Source: an uncultured Chloroflexota bacterium (lineage in GTDB: Bacteria; Chloroflexota; Dehalococcoidia; Lucifugimonadales; CAJWER01). Taken from it: a stretch of 16,137 nucleotides of DNA. A program made the translations under genes and the position numbers. Every line of letters begins with the position of its first letter. Position 1 is the stretch's first letter. The stretch is taken from positions 1 through 16,137 of the forward strand of contig CAJWER010000041.1 in NCBI GenBank assembly GCA_913030785.1, written 5' to 3'. Below the pieces are notes generated by a model, which searched no databases, was not told where the DNA came from, and saw only the letters and a program-made list of their open reading frames with translations. This document shows positions 1 through 5,937 of this stretch, piece after piece.

Positions 1-471
1 TTGTATGACAGCCCTCGGGATGTCGGCGCAGACCGCATCGCCGATGCGGCAGCGGCCCTTGCGCTTTACGGCGGTCCGGCGATCGTCGTGGACTTTGGGA
101 CAGCGACTGTGTTCGATGCAATCTCAGCGGATGCAGAGTACGTTGGTGGGGCCATCGCTCCGGGCATATCGGTGGCTGCGGACTCCCTCTACCACAGCAC
201 ATCGCAACTCAGACGTGTCGAGCTCGATCGGCCCTCATCTGCCATCGGTCGCAACACAGTACATGCGATACAGTCCGGGCTCGTGTTCGGCTATACGGAC
301 ATGGTCAAGGGCATGGTCGCGCGGTTCGACGAGGAGTTGGGAGGCGGCTGCAAGGTCATCGCCACGGGTGGCCTCGCGGATTTTTTTGCGAAGGAAGCGG
401 GCATATTTGACGTGGTGCTCCCGAATTTGACGCTATCTGGCCTCCAGATTATCCACGCGCTAAACTCGTAG
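1..471 (+). CDS. coaX: Type III pantothenate kinase, 3' part (5' end outside window)
   Basis: Type III pantothenate kinase phosphorylates pantothenate with ATP, the first committed step of coenzyme A synthesis, in the cytoplasm. The frame is open to the window edge, so the TTG at position 1 is most likely internal. The family is about 255-260 residues and 156 are present, so roughly 100 N-terminal residues, including the first nucleotide-binding motif, lie upstream. Visible family motifs, in window residue numbers, are VGADRIAD (8-15), DFGTATVFD (31-39), GGAIAPGI (49-56), an IG..T..AIQSG stretch (82-93) and ATGGLA (121-126). The usual second Thr of GTATTFD is Val here, a mild change. The gene ends 178 bases before coaBC, which catalyses the next CoA steps, so the two form a pathway cluster. 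Type III enzymes are not feedback-inhibited by CoA. The family call is firm; only the start is unknown. Confidence 0.93.
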   Translation: MYDSPRDVGADRIADAAAALALYGGPAIVVDFGTATVFDAISADAEYVGGAIAPGISVAADSLYHSTSQLRRVELDRPSSAIGRNTVHAIQSGLVFGYTDMVKGMVARFDEELGGGCKVIATGGLADFFAKEAGIFDVVLPNLTLSGLQIIHALNS

Positions 472-481
472 GTGCGAGGAT

Positions 482-595
482 TACCGCAGAGATCGCTGAG
501 TAGGAATTTGGAAAATGTGCGGAACACCCGATCCTGGGCCGAATCCGCCTAGTTGGTATGAATAGCACTCCGCGTTCTCTGCGCCCTCTGCGGTA
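482..595. repeat. Inverted-repeat element with 9-base periodic arms between coaX and coaBC
   Basis: TACCGCAGAG at 482-491 is matched by its exact reverse complement CTCTGCGGTA at 586-595, a 10-base perfect inverted repeat about 114 bases end to end. Each arm continues inward as degenerate 9-base units. On the left are CGCAGAGAT (485-493) and CGCTGAGTA (494-502). On the right are CACTCCGCG (566-574), TTCTCTGCG (575-583) and CCCTCTGCG (584-592). The layout, short terminal inverted repeats around a non-coding core, fits a dispersed non-autonomous element or a transcribed long hairpin. I recall similar CGCAGAG-periodic repeats in intergenic DNA of diverse bacteria but cannot check this. Copy number is unknown from one window. 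Confidence 0.55.
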
Positions 596-599
596 TAAT
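594..599 (+). promoter_or_regulatory. Candidate -10 box for coaBC
   Basis: A perfect TATAAT lies 50 bases before the coaBC start, predicting a start of transcription near 606 and a leader of about 44 bases. No convincing -35 hexamer sits 16-18 bases upstream (the 17-base position reads CGCGTT), and there is no extended TGN. The box overlaps the right end of the inverted-repeat element, so the repeat may have supplied it. Confidence 0.4.
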
Positions 600-649
600 G
601 GATTTGATCGGCATTGGCCTTTACCACGTGAAAAGGAAGGGACCAGAAG

Positions 650-1849
650 ATGCCAAGCCCACTTGATGGACTCCCCGTAGCGTTGGGGGTCAGCGGAAGC
701 ATCGCCGCTTACAAGGCGGTGGACCTCGCCAGCAAGTTGACCCAGGCCGGCGCACTAGTCGACGTTGTCATGACGTCGAGTGCGCAAAAGTTCGTGACGC
801 CTCTCTCTTTCCAGAGCATCACCCACCGGCCCGTGACCTCCGACCCCTTTGACCCGCAGACCGAAATGGGCATCGACCATGTCGCCGTCGCCGAGCGTGC
901 GGGCATTGTGGTGGTGGCCCCTGCCACCGCCAACACCATAGCGAAGATGGCACACGGCCTCGCAGACGACGCACTGAGCGTGATGTTGCTGGCCACGGCG
1001 GCTCCCGTGATCGTGTGCCCCGCTATGGATGGAAACATGTACGCGAACTCGGCGACGCAGTACAACCTCGGAACATTAAAGGACAGAGGGATCACTATCG
1101 CCGGACCGGCTGTGGGCCGGATGGCTTCGGGCCTGGTGGGTGCGGGTCGCCTCATAGAGGTCCGAGAGATTATCGGCCACATGTCTGTGGTTCTAGGGCG
1201 TAGTGGCGACCTGGCAGGGCGAAAGATAGTGGTGAGTGCTGGTGGCACTCAGGAACCGATTGACCCTGTCCGATTCATCTCGAATCGCTCATCCGGAAAG
1301 ATGGGCTATGCGATCGCCGAGGCCGCCAGAGACAGGGGGGCCGCGGTCACGATCGTAGCCGCCCCAGGCGCGCTGGCCGATCCGGTGGGCGTGCAGGTGG
1401 TGCATGTGGAGACTGCAATGGAGATGCAAAATGCCGTCGTAGCCGCATCCGAGGACGTTGACGCGCTAATCATGGCTGCGGCGGTTGCCGACTGGCGGCC
1501 CAGAGATTCCGCGGATCAAAAGCTGAAGACTGGCAAGGCTGTTTCGTCGGAACTCCAACTCGAAAAGACCTCAGACATCGTCGCGGGAGTTTCGCGCGAG
1601 GGCCTGGTAAAGGTTGGTTTCGCCGCCGAGACAGAAGACCTAGAGAGCAATGCGCAGGGCAAGCTAGCTAAAAAAGGGCTGGACCTAATCGTGGCCAACG
1701 ACGTCAGCGCCGAGGGCAGCGGCTTCGGCTCCAACACCAACGAGGTCGTACTCATCGACGCGGACGGCGGCCGCGAGACCCCCGGGCTGTTGCCGAAGTA
1801 CGAGGTAGGTCACAGAATCCTGGATAAGGTCAGGGGGTATCTGAAATGA
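650..1849 (+). CDS. coaBC: Bifunctional phosphopantothenoylcysteine decarboxylase / phosphopantothenate-cysteine ligase
   Basis: CoaBC joins cysteine to 4'-phosphopantothenate (CoaB, nucleotide-dependent) and decarboxylates the product to 4'-phosphopantetheine (CoaC, FMN). The CoaC domain covers about residues 1-175: GVSGSIAAYK (13-22), the His77 region, APATANTIAK (90-99), PAMD (124-127) and MASGLVGAGR (158-167). The CoaB domain covers about 190-399: SAGGT (196-200), the SSGKMG dimer/nucleotide loop (214-219), AAAVADWRP (276-284) and the KLK site (291-293). At 399 residues it has normal length. The ATG is preceded by AAGGAAGG (633-640) at a 9-base gap. Two CoaC positions differ from the E. 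coli pattern: PAMN is PAMD (Asp127) and the Cys of ACG is Ser160. CoaC variants with ASG exist in several phyla, so this need not be loss of function. It sits with coaX upstream and a GerW-like gene 12 bases downstream. Confidence 0.97.
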   Translation: MPSPLDGLPVALGVSGSIAAYKAVDLASKLTQAGALVDVVMTSSAQKFVTPLSFQSITHRPVTSDPFDPQTEMGIDHVAVAERAGIVVVAPATANTIAKMAHGLADDALSVMLLATAAPVIVCPAMDGNMYANSATQYNLGTLKDRGITIAGPAVGRMASGLVGAGRLIEVREIIGHMSVVLGRSGDLAGRKIVVSAGGTQEPIDPVRFISNRSSGKMGYAIAEAARDRGAAVTIVAAPGALADPVGVQVVHVETAMEMQNAVVAASEDVDALIMAAAVADWRPRDSADQKLKTGKAVSSELQLEKTSDIVAGVSREGLVKVGFAAETEDLESNAQGKLAKKGLDLIVANDVSAEGSGFGSNTNEVVLIDADGGRETPGLLPKYEVGHRILDKVRGYLK

Positions 1850-1861
1850 TGGTACAAAAAC

Positions 1862-2215
1862 GTGCTCCGCAGTATTGCTGAGGGACTCCAAGCGACCGCA
1901 ACGATCAAGACGATCTACGGAGACCCACTCGAGTCCGCCGTCCGTACCGTCATCCCTGTGGCGCGAGTGTGCTATGGCTTCGGCGGTGGTGGCGGAACCA
2001 AGGGAGCGGACGTTGAGCTGGAGGATGATGAGGGTGCGGGGGCGGTCGGGGGCAGTGGTGGAAGTGGGGTCGAGGTTACGCCGGGGGGCCTGATTGAGAT
2101 CACCGAAGAGGGCACACGCTACGTGTCGTTCGATGATCGGCGCAGGCTCGTGCGCGCCAGCGTATTGGGTTTGGTGCTCGTAGCGTTACTCCTCCGGCGA
2201 CGTCACAAGGGCTGA
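1862..2215 (+). CDS. GerW/YtfJ-like family protein with C-terminal membrane segment
   Basis: The N-terminal half follows the GerW (YtfJ) family pattern: a helical start (MLRSIAEGLQ), IYGDPLES (18-25), TVIPVARVCYGFGGGGG (29-45) with the family's Pro-Val and Gly-rich strand, then an acidic, Gly-rich stretch (50-70) and VTPGGLIEI (72-80). Residues about 98-111 are hydrophobic and followed by RRRHKG, which suggests one membrane helix with a positive cytoplasmic tail. In Bacillus the family is needed for spore germination, but members occur in many non-spore-formers, where the role is unknown. The start is a GTG 12 bases after the coaBC stop and is the first start codon in frame; no strong ribosome binding site is seen, so coupling to coaBC is likely. 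ATG codons at 1846 and 1849 belong to another frame that closes at once. The family call rests on motif memory. Confidence 0.75.
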   Translation: MLRSIAEGLQATATIKTIYGDPLESAVRTVIPVARVCYGFGGGGGTKGADVELEDDEGAGAVGGSGGSGVEVTPGGLIEITEEGTRYVSFDDRRRLVRASVLGLVLVALLLRRRHKG

Positions 2216-2347
2216 GCGCTTAGACAACAGGGCGTGTCTGGTGGGGTCATGCACTTCGGGGACGGCGACAGGTGCAGCTAGGAACCGCCGCACATCGACA
2301 CACAGCATGGGGTGCGGGCAACAGAAGGCTCGGTAACTCTCCCCCGC

Positions 2348-2515
2348 CTACGTTTGTTCGCGGCGACCCGTGCGAGCCATTCGCCAGCCGAATGCGACCA
2401 CAAGCAAGATCGCTAGGGCCATCATGTTCCATACCGAGACGCAGTCATCGTTGACGGCCCTCGTCACGCCTCCTAAAATACTTTGGGTCCCCTTCACTAG
2501 ACCGATGAGGTTCAA
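2348..2515 (-). CDS. Possible small membrane protein (doubtful)
   Basis: A - strand frame of 55 codons ends with TAG at 2348-2350. Starts could be TTG at 2515, GTG at 2497, or GTG at 2467 (the last only one base after an AGGAGG). The product would end in a clear hydrophobic helix, MMALAILLVVAFGW, followed by a basic tail, RMARTGRREQT, a textbook single-pass membrane pattern. Against it: no ATG before the helix, no well-spaced ribosome binding site for the two longer starts, and overlap with the antisense valS promoter. In GC-rich DNA such frames arise by chance. I do not recognise a family. Confidence 0.2.
   Translation of the reverse strand: MNLIGLVKGTQSILGGVTRAVNDDCVSVWNMMALAILLVVAFGWRMARTGRREQT
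2451..2479 (+). promoter_or_regulatory. Sigma-70-type promoter for valS
   Basis: TTGACG (2451-2456) and TAAAAT (2474-2479) are separated by exactly 17 bases, each hexamer matching consensus at five of six positions. The predicted transcript starts near 2486, leaving a leader of about 35 bases before the valS ATG. A GAGG (2507-2510) ten bases before the ATG can serve as ribosome binding site. Confidence 0.65.
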
Positions 2516-2520
2516 CCGCA

Positions 2521-5199
2521 ATGGATGAGACCGCGACTGACTCCAGCATGGCCAAGGCCTACGACCCTAAGGCCACCGAGCAGAGTATCTATGAGTCTTG
2601 GCTTGAAGGTGGCTACTTCACGCCGGAGATCGACCGCTCACGCAAACCCTTCGTCATCATGATGCCTCCCCCCAACGTGACCGGTCAGCTTCATATGGGC
2701 CATGCCCTCACCACGGCGCTGGAAGACCTGATGACGCGGTGGCACAGGATGCTCGGCGACCCAACTTTGTTCCTCCCGGGCACGGACCACGCCGGCATCG
2801 CGACCCAGGTTGTGGTCGAACGCATGCTGGCTGCCGACAATTTGACACGGCAGGATCTTGGCAGGGAGGCGTTTACAAAGACGGTCTGGGAGTGGGTCGA
2901 TCGCTATGGGAGCAGGATATATGAGCAGCTCAAGCGGCTCGGCGCGTCGTGCGACTGGACCCGCCAGGGATTTACTCTGGACGAAGGCCCCAGCAAGGCT
3001 GTGCACACGACCTTTGTAAACCTGTATAAAAAGGGGTTGATCTACCGGGGCGAGCGGATCGTCAACTGGTGCCCACGCTGTGTCACTGCTCTCTCAGATC
3101 TCGAGGTGAAACACCGCGAGGAAGATGCGGGCTTGTACCACATCCGGTACCGGATTGAAGGCGGCGACGGCGAGTTGATTATCGCCACCACACGGCCCGA
3201 AACGCTGCTGGCCGACACCGCAGTGGCGATAAACCCGGACGACGACCGCTACGCCGCTTTCGCAGGCAAGAGTGCAATACTACCGCTGCTGGGCAGGATC
3301 ATCCCTGTGGTGGCCGACGAGGCTGTCGACCCTGAGTTTGGCACGGGCGCACTAAAAGTCACGCCGGGTCACGACCCGGCGGACTTCGAGATTGGCGAGC
3401 GTCACAGCCTGCCCATCATCAACATACTGAATCCGGACGGGACCATGAACGAGAACGCCGCTCACTACGAGGGTCTTGACCGGCTGGAGGTCCGTACCAA
3501 GATCGTGGAGGAGATGGACAAGGAAGGGCTGCTCCTCAAGATCGAGCCGTATCGCCACTCCGTGGGACACTGCGACCGCTGCGACCAGATTGTCGAGCCC
3601 ATCGTCAGCAAACAGTGGTACATGAGCATGGAAGGCCTGGCGAAGCCGGCCATCGAGGCAGTCGAGAGTGGACGCATTAGGGTCGTCCCTGAGCGATTCA
3701 CGAAGGTCTACTACAACTGGATGTACAACATCAGGGACTGGTGCATCAGCCGCCAGCTATGGTGGGGACATCGCATCCCGGCGTGGTACTGTCAGGATTG
3801 CGACGCCGTCGTCGTGGCACTGGATGACCCGACTTCATGCGATCAGTGTGGCTCTTCGAACTTGGAGCGCGATCCCGATGTTCTGGACACCTGGTTCAGC
3901 TCGGCGCTCTGGCCCCACTCTACCCTGGGGTGGCCCAACCAGACCGAGGATTTAGACTATTTCTACCCCGGCTCGGTCCTCGAAACAGGCCACGACATAC
4001 TGTTTTTCTGGGTTTCCCGGATGATCATGACGGGCATCGAGAACGCCGGCGACATTCCCTTCGAGACGATCTACCTCCACGGGATGGTCCTTGATCCCAC
4101 GGGTATCAAGATGAGCAAGGTGAAGGGCAACGTGCTCGATCCCCTGGAGCTTGTGGACATCTATGGCGCTGACGCGCTGCGATTTGCCCTGACGACGGGT
4201 AACTCGCCGGGCAACGATATGCGCCTCAACGAGTCGAAGATGGAGGCGAGCCGCAATTTCGCCAATAAGATTTGGAACGCATCGCGCTTCGTGATGGCCA
4301 ACATCGAACGTTCCGAAGGCAGTGCAAATTGGAGTTGGCCGCCGACACCGGAGCACCTTGAGGACCGCTGGATTGTCGCTCGCCTGCAGACGACGGTGTC
4401 CAACGTCGACCGGTACATGAAGGAGTTCCAATTCGGTGAGGCTCAGCGGGAGGTCCATGACTTCCTGTGGGGCGAATACTGCGATTGGTACCTGGAGATG
4501 TCGAAGATCAGGATGCGAGCGGGCGACGATTCGCCGCTGCCGATCCTGGCTTACGTTCTGGAGCAGACTCTGCGCCTGCTCCACCCCTTCATGCCCTTCA
4601 TCACAGAGGAGATCTGGGGCAATCTGATCAAGATGCTGCCCGCAGGGTACGAAGCCCCCAGTGCGCTGATCGTTGCGTCGTACCCCGTTGCCGACACGTC
4701 GCTGGCCGACCCGCAGGCCGAGTCCGATATCGGCGCTGTCATCGAGATGGTGCGGGCCATCCGGAACCTGCGGGCCGAGTTCAGGATAGAGGCCAATCGC
4801 AATGTTGAGGCGATCGTCGACGCACCGGATATTGAGAAGGTGTTTGAATCGGAGAGCGCGGCCATCGTCGCACTGGCGCAGGTCGACCCTCTGATCATGG
4901 CGTCGGGCTCGTCATCTGATGGCGCTGGCGATGGTGACAGCGTATCCCTTGTCCTGTCGCGAGGCACCGTAACGGTGCCGTTGGAGGGGGTAGTGGACGT
5001 GGATCGGGAAAAGGCGCGTCTTACCGAGGAGTTGCAGCAGATCGACTCCGGTGCTCAGCGCCTGTCGGCACGTCTATCCAAGGCCGATTTTCTATCGAAG
5101 GCGCCTCCGGAGGTAGTTGAGAAGGAGCGAGCCAGGCTCAGCAGACTGGAGGACAGGCGCATCAGGGTGGCCGAGACGCTCTCGCGTCTGGGGGGCTAA
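2521..5199 (+). CDS. valS: Valine-tRNA ligase
   Basis: Class I aminoacyl-tRNA synthetase that charges tRNA-Val, with an editing domain that removes mischarged threonine. The Rossmann HIGH motif is HMGH (58-61) after PPPNVTGQL. The editing domain shows TTRPET (223-228) and HDPADF (284-289). DPDVLDTWFSS (451-461) and the KMSKS loop, here KMSKV (530-534), follow; the last Ser of the loop is Val. Cys pairs at 184/187, 351/354, 424/427 and 440/443 look like zinc knuckles, as in many bacterial ValRS. The C-terminal 65 or so residues form the usual tRNA-binding coiled coil (LEGVVDVDREKARL onward). At 892 residues it is full length. A second ATG at codon 10 exists, but the first has the better spaced GAGG and sits below a good promoter. 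It ends only 9 bases from the convergent gene at 5209, with no terminator in between. Confidence 0.98.
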   Translation: MDETATDSSMAKAYDPKATEQSIYESWLEGGYFTPEIDRSRKPFVIMMPPPNVTGQLHMGHALTTALEDLMTRWHRMLGDPTLFLPGTDHAGIATQVVVERMLAADNLTRQDLGREAFTKTVWEWVDRYGSRIYEQLKRLGASCDWTRQGFTLDEGPSKAVHTTFVNLYKKGLIYRGERIVNWCPRCVTALSDLEVKHREEDAGLYHIRYRIEGGDGELIIATTRPETLLADTAVAINPDDDRYAAFAGKSAILPLLGRIIPVVADEAVDPEFGTGALKVTPGHDPADFEIGERHSLPIINILNPDGTMNENAAHYEGLDRLEVRTKIVEEMDKEGLLLKIEPYRHSVGHCDRCDQIVEPIVSKQWYMSMEGLAKPAIEAVESGRIRVVPERFTKVYYNWMYNIRDWCISRQLWWGHRIPAWYCQDCDAVVVALDDPTSCDQCGSSNLERDPDVLDTWFSSALWPHSTLGWPNQTEDLDYFYPGSVLETGHDILFFWVSRMIMTGIENAGDIPFETIYLHGMVLDPTGIKMSKVKGNVLDPLELVDIYGADALRFALTTGNSPGNDMRLNESKMEASRNFANKIWNASRFVMANIERSEGSANWSWPPTPEHLEDRWIVARLQTTVSNVDRYMKEFQFGEAQREVHDFLWGEYCDWYLEMSKIRMRAGDDSPLPILAYVLEQTLRLLHPFMPFITEEIWGNLIKMLPAGYEAPSALIVASYPVADTSLADPQAESDIGAVIEMVRAIRNLRAEFRIEANRNVEAIVDAPDIEKVFESESAAIVALAQVDPLIMASGSSSDGAGDGDSVSLVLSRGTVTVPLEGVVDVDREKARLTEELQQIDSGAQRLSARLSKADFLSKAPPEVVEKERARLSRLEDRRIRVAETLSRLGG

Positions 5200-5208
5200 C
5201 ACCGCGCG

Positions 5209-5937
5209 CTACGGGTTCGCCCCGGCACCACTTCGCGAGGCCGTGCGACCTGTGGTGCTCTTCATGTGTTCCAACATCTGAAGTCCCTTTCGCGTGTCGC
5301 TGGCGATGCGAGACTTGTCAGTTGATTTGAGCCGGTACTTGAACAGCCAGTACGTGAACTCCCTGGACTCTCCGACGCTAATCGAGTCGGCCTCCGCCGC
5401 GCTCCCAATCTCCAGCCGGAATCTTGCCAGGAGCGCGCTGCCGGAGTCGCGGTAGAGTCGTGTGTACGCCTGCTCGGAGGCGTCGGTAACGAACAGGATT
5501 CCGTTGCTCGTGTTCCGCTTCAGCACCTCCAGTTCGTTCGCCAACTGCAGAGCTTCTTCCACGGTCACGCCGTAGTAGAAATTGAGATATCCGCGGTACC
5601 TGTCCACCCCCAGTAGGCCCTGAATCCGTTCGATATCGAATGACTCGGGCAGGCGACCTGCAAACAGTAGATCCTCGATCTCTTGCTGCGGTATCTGGCC
5701 GCTGATCTCTTCGCAGAGACGTTCGGCGAGCACCAGCCAGTCGAAGGCCTCACCCCCTATCAGGTAGCGGTACGTGCGTCCCTGGTGCGTCTCTACTGGC
5801 AAGGTCCAGAGTGCCATTGCCTCGAAGAATGCGGTGGGCCAATCGCGATCCTTTTTTAGTGCGTCTTTTAGGTGCGCTACCGCATGGCCTGCGGATTCAT
5901 GCCATTCGGTGCGGCCGCTTTGAGTTGTGCTATGCAT
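5209..5937 (-). CDS. Conserved-looking hypothetical protein coupled to polX
   Basis: I do not recognise a named family. From the ATG at 5937 the product has 242 residues, is mainly charged and helical, and has no signal peptide or membrane segment. Distinct stretches are FFEAMALWTLP (37-47), TYRYLIGGEAFDWLVLAERL (55-74), LLFAGRLPESFD (90-101), RYRGYLNFYYGVTVEEALQL (113-132) and EFTYWLFKYRLKS (193-205). The aromatic-rich motifs read like a folded, conserved protein, and I have an unverified impression of similar proteins in Chloroflexota. The frame is open back to 5976, but the ATG at 5937 overlaps the polX stop by 8 bases (ATGCATAG), a classic coupling arrangement, so I prefer it. It is the last gene of the prs-secA-polX run, converging on valS with a 9-base gap. 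Co-expression with polX hints at a DNA-related role, but nothing in the sequence proves it. Confidence 0.75.
   Translation of the reverse strand: MHSTTQSGRTEWHESAGHAVAHLKDALKKDRDWPTAFFEAMALWTLPVETHQGRTYRYLIGGEAFDWLVLAERLCEEISGQIPQQEIEDLLFAGRLPESFDIERIQGLLGVDRYRGYLNFYYGVTVEEALQLANELEVLKRNTSNGILFVTDASEQAYTRLYRDSGSALLARFRLEIGSAAEADSISVGESREFTYWLFKYRLKSTDKSRIASDTRKGLQMLEHMKSTTGRTASRSGAGANP

Larger units (their letters stand above)
2216..2520. other. Spacer between the GerW-like gene and valS
   Basis: This 305-base stretch holds no convincing large gene. Its right end carries a good + strand promoter for valS (2451-2479) and the valS leader. On the - strand a 55-codon frame (2348-2515) encodes a possible small membrane protein, entered separately. 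I looked for a T-box leader because valS follows, but the predicted leader is only about 35 bases and no T-box consensus is present. No tRNA or factor-independent terminator was found. Confidence 0.6.

Noticed and set aside
1..3. TTG at position 1 as the coaX start
   Set aside because: The product would lack about 100 residues including the first ATP-binding motif; the frame simply runs off the window edge.
1846..1890. ATG ATG at 1846-1851 as the start of the gene after coaBC
   Set aside because: That frame reaches a stop after about ten codons; the GerW-like frame starts at the GTG at 1862.
2216..2520. T-box leader or tRNA ahead of valS
   Set aside because: No T-box consensus, the predicted leader is only about 35 bases, and the GGTTCAACC near 2509 has no matching T stem or cloverleaf.
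3952..4584. 210-codon - strand open frame inside valS
   Set aside because: Antisense shadow of a strongly conserved gene; the product has no recognisable motif and is biased as expected for GC-rich DNA.
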